64,000 bases of DNA from Ryuthela nishihirai (lineage: Eukaryota; Arthropoda; Arachnida; Araneae; Heptathelidae): positions 41,044,901-41,108,900 of the forward strand of contig JAWZYU010000034.1 of NCBI GenBank assembly GCA_038380435.1, written 5' to 3'. Shown in pieces: positions 46,486-56,554 of the stretch. The position numbers and the translations under genes were made by a program. The stretch's first letter is position 1; the number at the start of each line of letters is the position of its first letter. The notes beneath the pieces were generated by a model that was not told the origin of the DNA, made no database searches, and saw only the letters and a program-made list of their open reading frames with translations.

Positions 46486-46878
46486 TGGGTTGGGTTGTTT
46501 TACTTTTGAGCGGCACTTTTTTGCACACCATGGGCTAAATGGCCAGGTCACAAAAGGACCCCGGAGGCTCAGAGAAGGTTGGGAGAGGAGACCCACTGGA
46601 ACGGTTGTAGAGAGACAGATGGTAGCCTCCCCGTTAAGGCCATCCAGCTTGTTCTTTAACGTGCACAGGGTATGACTCTCCCGCACACGGGGCCACGGCT
46701 TAACGTCCCATCCGACGGACGACGGCCTTTCCAAGCCCATCGGTGTCCCCTACTGACCGTGGGCAGGGCGGGGAATTTTGCGGAGATAAATCTCAACGCT
46801 GACCCAACTGGGACTCGAACCTGGGAACTGCAGATTACGAGCCTGGCGCGCTACCGAATGAGCCACCCCCGTCCCCGC
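46486..46878 (-). mobile_element. complete single-module SINE (copy 2 only)
   Basis: Minus strand, from ttgggttgggttg to gagccacccccgtccc. Its head and flank correspond to the right part of the fused element at 39163-40066. Confidence 0.9.
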
Positions 46879-47079
46879 GAATGCGGAAAATAACCAGCTA
46901 TGTGCCGAATGAAAGATTCTCACGCGTGGAGTGTCCGTCGGATGGAGAAAATATTAACTAGCTATTGTTGTGTCACTTGGCCAATTGTAGCACATTCTTG
47001 TCTTTAAGAGATAAATCAAGTTTATCTTCCAATATGAAAGATGTCCTTATGCCCTCCTTATACAAAAGGAGATGAGATT
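46879..47079. other. unique block, copy 2
   Basis: Counterpart of 40067-40261 (gcgaatgcggaaaataaccag...). Nothing recognised. Confidence 0.6.
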
Positions 47080-47600
47080 TGCTCAGAATGCGGCGTAATT
47101 TGCAGTTTCAGGTTCGAGTCCTAGCTGGGCTAGCGTTGAGATTTATCTCCGCAAAACTCCTCGCTCCGTCCTTAGTCAATAGGGGACACCGATGCGCTTT
47201 CAAAGGCCACCGTCCGTCGGATGGGATGTTAATCCTTAGTCCCATGTGTTGGTTCCATATCCTGTGCATGTTAAAGAACACGATGGATGGCCTTGACGGG
47301 AGGCTACCATCTGTCTCCCAACAGCTGTTCCAGTGGGTCTCCTCCCCCAACCATCTCTGAGCCTTTGGGGTCCATGTGACCTGGTTATTTAGCCCATGGT
47401 GTGCAAAAAAGTGCCGCTCAGAGGTAAAACAACCCAACGTTAAAGAACACGCTGGATGGCCTTGACGGGAGGCTACCATCTGTCTCCCAACAGCTGTTCC
47501 AGTGGGTCCCCTCCCCCAACCTTCTCTGAGACTTCGGGGACCATATGTCCTGGCCATTTAGCCCATGGTGTGCAAAAAATGCCTCTCAGAGGTGAAACAA
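47080..47600 (+). mobile_element. diverged SINE subfamily with 3' modules, copy 2
   Basis: Counterpart of 40262-40831 with an intact second and third module (47432, ending gaggtgaaacaacccaacc). Confidence 0.87.
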
Positions 47601-47607
47601 CCCAACC

Positions 47608-47935
47608 TAAAACCAGGCTCGCAATTTGCAGTTTCAAGTTCGAGTCCCAGCTGGGCCAGCGTTGAGATTTATCCTCGCAATGCCCTCTAGGCTTGGAAAG
47701 GCCACTGTCCGTCGTATGGGATGTTAGGACTTGGTTCTGTGTGTTGGTTCCATACCCTGTGCACGTTAAAGAACACGGTGGATGGCCTTCACGGGAGGCT
47801 ACCATCTGTCTCCTAACAGCTGTTCCAGTGGGTCCCCTCCTCAGACCTTCTCTGAGACTACGAGGTCTTTCTGGCCTGGCCATTTAGGCCATTGTGTACA
47901 AAAAAAGAGCTGCTCAGAGGTAAAACAACCCAATC
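47608..47935 (+). mobile_element. diverged SINE, head and body shortened
   Basis: ccaggctcgcaatttgcagtttcaag, then a body with a deletion (cctcgcaatgccctctaggcttgg), and one module ending gtaaaacaacccaatcc. Same subfamily as the preceding element. Confidence 0.83.
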
Positions 47936-47961
47936 CATAGTTTGAATTAATAATTAATTAA

Positions 47962-48009
47962 TTTTTTTCGAGATCCGAGCCTCGTAAGAGGCTCGGATCT
48001 CGAAAAAAA
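47962..48009. repeat. perfect 22-bp inverted repeat with 4-base loop
   Basis: Arms 47962-47983 (seven T, then CGAGATCCGAGCCTC) and 47988-48009 are exact reverse complements around GTAA. No mismatches. Flanked by aattaattaa-type DNA. It is not related to the MITE or SINE families of the window. Confidence 0.9.
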
Positions 48010-48040
48010 CATTATTCTTTTAATTCTTTCAGTTTCTGCA

Positions 48041-48422
48041 TCTTGGGTTGTTTTACCTCTGAGCGACACTTTTGTGCACACCATCGGCTAAATGACCAGG
48101 TCACACGGACCCCGAAGGCTCAGAGAAGGTTGGGGGGAGGGGACCCACTGGAACAGCTGTTGGGAGACAGATGGTAGCCTCCCGTCAAGGTCATCCAGCG
48201 TGTTCTTTAACGTGCACAGAGTATCACTCTCTCCCGCACACGGGGCCATGGCTTAACTTCCCATCCGACGGACGGCGGCCTTTCCAAGCCCATCGGTGTC
48301 CCCTACTGACTGTGGGCGGGGAATTTTTCGGAGATAAATCTCAACGCTGATTCAGTTTGTACTCGAACCTGGGAACTGCAGATTACGAGCCTGGCGCGCT
48401 ACCGACTGAGCCACCCCCGCTC
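48041..48422 (-). mobile_element. full-length SINE with target-site duplication
   Basis: 382 bp, single module, complete head (gagccacccccgctc). cagtttctgca at 48030-48040 and 48423-48433 is the target duplication (11 bp). A second well-bounded single-module copy. Confidence 0.93.
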
Positions 48423-48433
48423 CAGTTTCTGCA

Positions 48434-49035
48434 ACTTTTCAACTACTAACTCATAACGAATACAACTCTAGAATTAATATACATTAAATCTCCTTAGTCT
48501 TACGACCATTTTGAACAGGCAAAAAAAAAAACCCCAAGAGCTAGTAATAGTTATTTATCTTTGTAAGCTAACATCATATTCTGTTGGATGTCAGCGAAGT
48601 ACCAACCAAAGAAAACGGAGACATGAAAAATGTCTCTAATTACTCGCAACGGAGACACTTGTTCGCTGGAGACAGAACCGGAACCGACCTACTTCGAAGG
48701 AGACGTCATTTCCTTTCACGATTCACGGTATAGTTTCTATGAATCGCCGGCTCGGATGCTTTGTAAAGAAAGAGATAGCAAGGCAACTCTGACATTTGGC
48801 GCAGGAATAGAATCTAGTTTTTCTCCATTTGACAGAATAATTAACGAGATTGTGAAGAATTGCATTCTGTTGCTTCATCGATTCAACCAGGCAACGAAAA
48901 AACAGGTCTCAGTTCGTAATTCAGAAAGTTTTCTTTACAGTCGAAAAAGTTTATGTCTCTTTAATTACACAATCGTTAAGATCTGCATAGTGCGAAAGAG
49001 TTAGTGAAAAATTTGGTTATTATTTAGGTTTTTCT
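48434..49035. other. unique block with a 124-codon open frame
   Basis: The plus-strand frame 48630-49004 (MSLITRNGDTCSLETEPEPT...) has balanced composition, no low-complexity runs in its first two thirds, and an A at -3 of its start. I recognise no domain. Nearby sequence has no evident promoter. It may be a real exon or chance. Confidence 0.3.
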
Positions 49036-49402
49036 GGGGGGCGGGGGTGGCTCAGTCGGTAGCGCGCCAGGCTCGTAATCTGTAGTTCCCAGGTTCGAGT
49101 CCCAGCTGGGTCAGCGTTGAGATTTATCTCCGCAAAATTTCTCCGCCCTGCCCACGGTCAGTAGGGGACACCGATGGGCTTGAAAAGGCCGCCGTCCGTC
49201 TGATGGGACGTTAAGCCGTGGCGCCGTGTGAGGGAGAGCCATACCCTGTGCACGTTAAAGAACACGCTGGATGGCCTTGACGGGAGGCTACCATCTGCCT
49301 CCCAACAGCTTTTCCAGTGGGTCCCCTCCCCCAACCTTCTCTGAGCCTTCGGGATCCATGTGACCTGGCCATTTAGCCTCAGAGGTAAAACAACCCAACC
49401 CA
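49036..49402 (+). mobile_element. single-module SINE with a tail deletion
   Basis: Head ggggggcgggggtggctcag; body normal; in the module, gccatttagc joins directly to ctcagaggtaaaac, so about 27 bp of the end are missing. Confidence 0.92.
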
Positions 49403-49541
49403 AATCTGGTTAATTTAAAAATCTTGTATATGTTTATCAGAGGCATTGCTAGCACTCTTTCTGTGCTATTCTCTTTTCTTTCAAATTCTCTACTAGACAA
49501 CGTGTAATTCTGATTACTTTGAAAGTCACTGCCAGCAATAT

Positions 49542-50085
49542 GGGGCAGGGGTGGCTCAGTCGGTAGCGCGCCAGGCTCGTAATCTGTAGTTCCCAGGTTC
49601 GAGTCCCAGCTGGGTCAGCGTTGAGATTTATCTCCGCAAAATTCCCCGGCTGCCCACGGTCAGTAGGGGACACCGATGGGCTTGGAAAGGCCGCCGTCCG
49701 TTGGATGGGACGTTAAGCCGTGGCCCCGTGTGCGGGAGAGACATACCCTGTGCACGTTAAAGAACACGCTGGATGGCCTGGATGGCATCTGTCTCCCAAC
49801 AGCTGTTCTAGTGGGTCCCCTCCCCCAACCTTCCCTGAGCCTTCGGGGTCCATGTGACCTGGCCATTTAGCCCATGGTGTGGAAAAAAGTGCCGCTCAGA
49901 GGTAAAACAACCCAACGTTAAAGAACACGCTGGGTGGCCTTGATGGGAGGCTACCATCTGTCTCCCAACAGCTGTTCCAGTGGGTCCCTTCCCCAACCTT
50001 TCCTGAGCCTTCGGGGTCCTTGTGACCTAGCCATTTAGTCCATTGTGTCCAAACCATTGCCACTCAGAGGTAAAACAACCTAACC
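49542..50085 (+). mobile_element. SINE with two 3' modules
   Basis: Head ggggcaggggtggctcag. The first module has a 16-bp deletion (gatggcctggatggcatctg); the second starts near 49917 and ends aaaacaacctaac. Confidence 0.92.
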
Positions 50086-50910
50086 GACCCATTATGGAAA
50101 AACGAAGAAACTATACTCTACCCACATCGCCATAGCAACAAGGCAATGACATCCTAAATCATCATACATCATCGAAAACATTGACAAACCTCCCCAAAAA
50201 ATTAAAAATAATCGCAAGGCAGTCTTGTAATTCTCCCTCTTCTTAACCCCTTTATGAAATCGACTGTAATTGATTACAGTCCTATTTAACCCACTTCTAA
50301 TCCATCAAAGTTGTTCTCTATCAGCAAAAATAAATGGTTTTTTTTCCTTAACGACTAAGAGAATAACCCCAACATTCCCTCCAATCCGGAAATGAACAAT
50401 GGAGCGACTGAGTCAAAATCAGGAGTGAGATATAATTCCTTGCTTTAGCGAGCTCATGCCCTTTTACACCGTGCTCGCTGCACATTATGTCTCACGCATT
50501 GTATGGCAGGCATCTCGAATAAATGGATTATTGTTCTAAGGGGATGACAAATTGTGTACCATTTGTCCATTTGTCTCAACAGTGACTGCGTGTATCGGAC
50601 CAATCTACTTTATCCTTCAAACCAAAGGAAACTCTGCAAGGAACTGTGGAGTCGATATTCAGCCATATTTTGCTATCTCATATAAAATTAGATATGCAGG
50701 GGATGGTGTGGAGAGAATTTATGACGTAGGGATGTATCGTTTAATAATATTTTCGCGTTTGTTTTGCAAAGTTTTCGTTTTCGTTTATGCAATTGGTAAT
50801 TCATTGTTGAGGGAGTAGACGGAATCGATATTTTGTTGATGGCGATTTTGGGATGGATACTCGTTTGTTTTCGTTTTTAAGAAGAAGCTAATATAATTAT
50901 GCTGAAAAGG
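50086..50910. other. unique block with near X-box
   Basis: atcgccatagcaac (50126-50139) matches the RFX X-box at 13 of 14 positions. A plus-strand frame of 88 codons (50552-50818, …TKGNSARNCGVDIQPYFAIS…) is unrecognised. No repeat. Confidence 0.4.
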
Positions 50911-52395
50911 GTTGGGTTGTTTTACTTCTGAGCGGCACTTTTTTGTACACAAGGGATAAATGACCAGGTTACAAGGACCCCCTAAAGTTCAGAGAAGGTT
51001 GGGGGAGGGGATCGACTGGACTGCTGTTAGGAGACAGATGGTAGCCTTCCGTCAAGGTCATCCAGTGTGTTCTTTGAAGTTGGGTGGTTTTATCTCTGAG
51101 AGGCACTTTTTTGTACGCAATGGGCTAAATTACCAGGTTACAAGGACCCCAAAAGCTCAGAGAAGGTTGGGGGAGGGGATCGACTGGACTGCTGTTAGGA
51201 GACAGGTGGTAGCCTCCCGTCAAAGTCATCCAGTGTGTTCTTTGAAGTTGGGTTGTTTTATCTCTGAGAGGTACTTTTTTGTACACAATGGGCTAAATGA
51301 CCAGGTCACAAGGACCACTGAGGGCTCAGAGAAGGTTGGGAGGAGGGGATCGACTGGACTGCTATTAGGAGACAGATGGTAGCCTCCCGTCAAGGCCATC
51401 CGGTGTGTTCTTTAAAGTTGGGTTGTTTTACCTCTGAGCGGCAATTTTTTGTACGCAATGGGCTAAATGACCAGGTTACAAGGACCCCAAAAGTTCAGAG
51501 AAGGTTGGGGGAGGGGATCGACTGGATTGCTGTTAGGAGACAGATGGTAGCCTCCCGTCAAAGTCATCCAGTGTGTTCTTTGAAGTTGGGTTGTTTTATC
51601 TCTGAGCGGCACTTTTTTTGTTCACAATGGGCTAAATGACCAGGTTACAAGGACCCCAAAAGCTCAGAGAAGGTTGGGGGAGGGGATCGACTGGACTGCT
51701 GTTAGGAGACAGATGGTAGCCTCCCGTCAAAGTCATTAAGTGTGTTCTTTGAAGTTGGGTTGTTTTATCTCTGAGCGGCACTTTTTTTGTACACAATGGG
51801 CTAAATGACCAGGTCACAAGGACCACTGAGGGCTCAGAGAAGGTTGGGAGGAGGGGATCGACTGGACTGCTATTAGGAGACAGATGGTAGCCTCCCGTCA
51901 AGGCCATCCGGTTTGTTCTTTAACGTTGGGTTGTTTTACCTCTGAGCGGCAATTTTTTGTACGCAATGGGCTAAATGACCAGGTTACAAGGACCCCAAAA
52001 GTTCAGAGAAGGTTGGGGGAGGGGATCGACTGGGACAGATGGGACATGAAATGGGCTAAATGAAAAGGTCACAATAATGGGCTAAATGAAAAGGTCACAA
52101 AGACCACTGAGGGTTCAGAGGAGGTTGGGGGGTCCCACTGGACAGCTGTTGGGAGACAGATGGTAACCTCCCGTCAAGGCCATTCAGCATATTTTTAACA
52201 TGCACAGGGTATGGCTCTCCTGTACATGTAACCTCGGCTAAGCGTCCCATCTGAAAGACGGCGTCTTTCCAAGAATACCGGCGACCCCTATTGACCTTGG
52301 TCAGCGCGAGGAGTTTTGCAGAGAAAAATCTCAACGCTGACACAGCTGGGACTCGAACCTGGGAATTGCTGATTACGAGTCTGGCGTGCTACCTA
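50911..52395 (-). mobile_element. SINE subfamily with seven-plus 3' modules
   Basis: Minus strand. Modules of 165-171 bp start near 50911, 51080, 51246, 51418, 51586, 51757 and 51927; partial modules follow, then one body and head (52133-52395, ending ctacctactaaaatatccc, diverged). The modules share gatcgactggactgctgtta instead of acccactggaacagctgttg, marking a subfamily. Modules 3-4 and 6-7 are near-identical pairs (ggaccactgagggctcag, then ggcaattttttgtacgcaat), so a block of about 510 bp was duplicated. Confidence 0.92.
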
Positions 52396-52510
52396 CTAAA
52401 ATATCCCTTCATTTCATAGATCGATTATAAAGAGGGAGAATTAGAAAACTGCCTTGCAATTATTTGTAAAGTTTTTGTTTTCAGTTTGTGAATTTTTTTG
52501 TAATATATGA

Positions 52511-53015
52511 GGGGCTGGGATGGCTCAGTCAGTAGCGCGTCAGGCTCGTAATCTGCAGTTCCCAGGTTCGAGTCCCAGCTGGGTCAGCGTTGAGATTTAT
52601 CTCCGCAAAATTCCCCGCCCTGCCCACGGTCAGTAGGGGACACCGATGGGCTTGGAAAGGCCGCCGTCCGTCGGATGGGACGTTAAGGGGGAGGGTTTTG
52701 ACGGGAGGCTACCATCTGTCTCCCAACAGCTATTCCAGTGGGTCCCCTCCCCCAACCCTCAACCTTCTCTGAGCCTTCGGGGTCCATGTGACCTGGCCAT
52801 TTAGCCCATGGTGTGCAAAAAAGTGCCGCTCAGAGGTAAAACAACGCAACGTTAAAGAACACGCTGGATGGCCTTGACGGGAAGCTACCATCTGTCTCCC
52901 AACAGCTGTTCCAGTGGGTCCCCTCCCCCAACCTTCTCTGAGCCTTCGGGGTCCATTTGACCTGGCCATTTAGCCCATGGTGTGCAAAAAAGTGCCGCTC
53001 AGAGGGAAAACAACA
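52511..53015 (+). mobile_element. SINE with body deletion and two modules
   Basis: Head ggggctgggatggctcag. After gggacgttaag the sequence jumps to ggggagggttttgacgggagg, removing about 75 bp of body and module start. The second module ends gggaaaacaacacaac. Confidence 0.9.
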
Positions 53016-53132
53016 CAACACAACTTATGACGTCATTGCGTTCGTTGCTATGGTAGTGTGTGTAGAGTATAGTTTCTTTGTTTTTCTGTACCGTGTCGGA
53101 CAGTGCCTTCAAACAGCTTTCCTGTTTAAGAT
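53016..53132. other. short unique block
   Basis: 117 bp including gttgctatggtagt (53044-53057), a weak X-box (12 of 14 on the minus strand), and tgacgtca (53027-53034), a CRE-type palindrome. Confidence 0.35.
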
Positions 53133-55145
53133 GGGGACGGTGAAGTTAGTTCAGTCGGTAGCGTGTCAATCTCGTAATCTACAGTTCCCGGGTTCGAATC
53201 CCACCAGAGAGAGTGTTGAGATTTCTCTCCACTAAACGCTGCCCCTGGTAGGAAAGATGAATACCGATGGGCATCGTCTGTCGGATGCGACATAAAGCCC
53301 TGGCTCTATTTGCAAGAGATCCATACCCTGTGTACGTTACAGTACACGCTGCATGGCGTTGACGAGAGGTACCATCTGTCTCCTAAGTACTGTTTAATAA
53401 GTTCTCTTCTCTCAACCTTATTTGAGCCTCTGGGGTCCTTGTGACCTGGCTTTTTAGCCCATTGTACGAGAAAACATTCTACTCAAAGATAAAACAATAC
53501 AACCTAGTCCTTAAAGAACACGCTGGATGGCCATGATGGACGGCTACCATCTGTCTCCTAAGTGAGTCCCATTCTCTCAACCTTCTCTGAGCCTCTGGGT
53601 CCTTGTGACCTGGCTTTTTAACCCGTTGTACGAGAAAACATTCTATTCAAAGATAAAACAATACAACCTAGTCCTTAAAGAACACGCTGGATGGCCATGA
53701 TGGACGGCTACCATCTGTCTCCTAAGTGGGTCCCATTCTCCCAACCTTCTCTGAGCCTCTGGGGTCCTTGTGACCTGGCTTTTTAGCCCATTGTACGAGA
53801 AAACATTCTACTCAAAGATAAAACAATACAACCTAGTCCTTAAAGAACACGCTGGATGGCCATGATGGACGGCTACCATCTGTCTCCTAAGTGGGTCCCT
53901 TTCTCCCAACCTTCTCTGAGCCTCTGGGGTCCTTGTGACCTGGCTTTTTAACCCATTGTACGAGAAAACATTCTACTCAAAGATAAAACAATACAACCTA
54001 GTCCTTAAAGAACACGTTGGATGGCCATGATGGACGGCTACCATCTATCTCCTAAGTGGGTCCCATTCTCCCAACCTTCTCTGAGCCTCTGGGGTCCTTA
54101 TGACCTGGCTTTTTAACCCGTTGTACGAGAAAACATTCTATTCAAAGATAAAACAATACAACCTAGTCCTTAAAGAACACGCTGGATGGCCATAATGGAC
54201 GGCTACCATCTGTCTCCTAAGTGGGTCCCATTCTCCCAACCATCTCTGAGCCTCTGGGATCTTTGTGACCTGGCGTTTTAGCCCATTGTACGAGAAAACA
54301 TTCTACTCAAAGATAAAACAATACAACCTAGTCCTTAAAGAACACGCTGGATGGCCATGATGGACGGCTACCATCTGTCTCCTAAGTGGGTCCCTTTCTC
54401 CCAACCTTCTCTGAGATCCTGGGGTCCTTGTTACCTGGCTTTTTAACCCATTGTACGAGAAAACATTCTACTCAAAGATAAAACAATACAACCTAGTCCT
54501 TAAAGAACACGTTGGATGGCCATGATGGACGGCTACCATCTGTCTCCTAAGTGGGTCCCTTTCTCCCAACCTTCTCTGGGCCTCTGGGGTCCTTGTGACC
54601 TGGCTTTTTAACCCATTGTACGAGAAAACATTCTACTCAAAGATAAAACAATACAACCTAGTCCTTAAAGAACACGCTGGATGGCCATGATGGACGGCTA
54701 CCATCTGTCTCCTAAGTGAGTCCCATTCTCTCAACCTTCTCTGAGCCTCTGGGTCCTTGTGACCTGGCTTTTTAACCCGTTGTACGAGAAAACATTCTAT
54801 TCAAAGATAAAACAATACAACCTAGTCCTTAAAGAACACGCTGGATGGCCATGATGGACGGCTACCATCTGTCTCCTAAGTGGGTCCCATTCTCCCAACC
54901 TTCTATGAGCCTCTGGGGTCCTTGTGACCTGGCTTTTTAACCCGTTGTACGAGAAAACATTCTATTCAAAGATAAAACAATACAACCTAGTCCTTAAAGA
55001 ACACGCTGGATGGCCATGATGGACGGCTACCATCTGTCTCCTAAGTGGGTCCCATTCTCCCAGCCTTCTCTGAGCCTCTGGGGTCCTTGTAACCTGGCTT
55101 TTTAGCCCACTGTTGGTAAAACAAAAACCTGCCGCTCAGACGTAA
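53133..55145 (+). mobile_element. diverged SINE subfamily with ten 165-bp modules
   Basis: One head (ggggacggtgaagttagttc, B box ggttcgaatcc) and body, diverged from the young family by about 20 percent, a short first module, then ten modules whose start agtccttaaagaacacgc falls at 53506, 53670, 53835, 54000, 54165, 54330, 54495, 54660, 54824 and 54989. Modules 1 and 8 share the same one-base loss (ctctgggtcc) and tctctcaacc; their neighbours match too, so a block of seven modules (~1155 bp) was duplicated. The last module passes into young-type sequence (gccgctcagacgtaaaacaac). Confidence 0.93.
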
Positions 55146-55380
55146 AACAACCCAACCCTTGTAGAAACACGCTGAATGGCCTTGACGAGGTAAATTTCAT
55201 ATACAGGAGAGCCATATCCATTTCATGTTAAAAACACACTGGATGACTCTGATCGGAAGCTTCCAGCTGTCTCCTAACAACTGGCCACTGGATCATCTTT
55301 CCCAACCTTCTCCGCGACCTTCGGGTCGTTGTGATCTGGACAATTAATCCATTCTGTGCAAAAGTGCCGCTCAGAGGTAA
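55146..55380 (+). mobile_element. old SINE fragments
   Basis: Parts of body and 3' modules (gagagccatatccatttcatg, ccagctgtctcctaacaact) with high divergence. Confidence 0.7.
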
Positions 55381-55392
55381 ACAAACACTTTT

Positions 55393-55780
55393 TGGGGGCG
55401 GGGGTGGCTCAGTCGGTAGCGCGCCAGGCTCGTAATCTGTAGTTCCCAGGTTCGAGTCCCAGCTGGGTCAGCGTTGAGATTTATCTCCGCAAAATTCCCC
55501 GCCCTGCCCACGGTCAGTAGGGGACACCGATGGGCTTGGAAAGGCCGCCGTCCGTCGGATGGGACGTTAAGCCGTGGCCCCGTGTGCGAGAGAACCATAC
55601 CCTGTGCACGTTAAAGAACACACTGGATGGCCTTGACGGGAGGCTACCATCTGTCTCCCAACAGCTGTTCCAGTGGGTCCCCTCCCCCAACCTTCTCTGA
55701 GCCTTCGGGGTCCATGTGACCTGGCCATTTAGCCCATGGTGTGCAAAAAAGCGCCGCTCAGAGGTAAAACAACAACAACA
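55393..55780 (+). mobile_element. full-length SINE with 12-bp target-site duplication
   Basis: acaaacactttt at 55381-55392 and 55781-55792. 388 bp, one module, tail aaaacaacaacaacaaca rather than aacaacccaac, so the terminal simple repeat varies between copies. The target lies between an older plus-strand and a minus-strand SINE. Confidence 0.94.
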
Positions 55781-55792
55781 ACAAACACTTTT

Positions 55793-56482
55793 GTTCACAC
55801 CATGGGCTAAATGGCCAGGTCACAAGGACCCCGAAGGCTCAGAGAAGGTTGGGGGAAGCGACCCACTGGAGCAGCTGTTGGGAGACAGATGGTACCCTCC
55901 CGTCAAGGCCATCCAGCGTGTTCTTTAACGTTGGGTTGTTTTACCTATGAGCGGCACTTTTTTTGCACACCATGGGCTAAATGGCCAGGTCACAAGGACC
56001 CCGAAGGCTCAGAGAAGGTTGGGGGAAGCGACCCACTGGAGCAGCTGTTGGTAGACAAATGGTACCCTCCCGTCAAGGCCATCCAGCGTGTTCTTTAACG
56101 TTGGGTTGTTTTACCTATGAGCGGCACTTTTTTTGCACACCATGGGCTAAATGGACAGGTCACAAGGACCCCAAAGTCTCAGAGAAGGTTGGGGGAGGGG
56201 ACCCACTGGATTAGCTGTTGGGAGACAGATGGTAGCTTCCCGTCAAGGCCATCCAGTGTGTTCTTTAACGTGCACAAGGTATGGCTCTCCCGACATGGTA
56301 CCACAGCTTAACGTCCCATCCGACGGACGGTGGCCTTTCCAAGTCCATCGGTGTTCCCTACTGACCGTGGGCAGGGTGGGAAGTTTTACGAAGATAAATA
56401 TCAACGCTGACCCAGCTTGGACTCGAACCTGGGAACTGCAGATTACGAACCTGGCCCGCTACCGACTGAGCCTTCCCCCCTT
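55793..56482 (-). mobile_element. SINE with three 3' modules
   Basis: Minus strand, first module truncated by the target site, further modules at about 55930 and 56100, body 56270-56400, head ending gactgagccttcccccc. Tail-to-tail with the preceding plus-strand element. Confidence 0.9.
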
Positions 56483-56554
56483 ACGGTGGAAATGTGAACT
56501 ATTGATAGATTCATAAAATGCGATTCAACCGAAAAAGAAATTTTTCGTTTACAT

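Larger units (their letters stand above)
40832..47600. repeat. segmental tandem duplication, copy 2 (~6.77 kb)
   Basis: Second copy of 34129-40831 in direct orientation. It starts in the MITE centre at cgtgttcacgaaggtg (40832), an offset of 6703 bp. Similarity ends near 47600, after the SINE that corresponds to 40262-40831. Confidence 0.92.
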
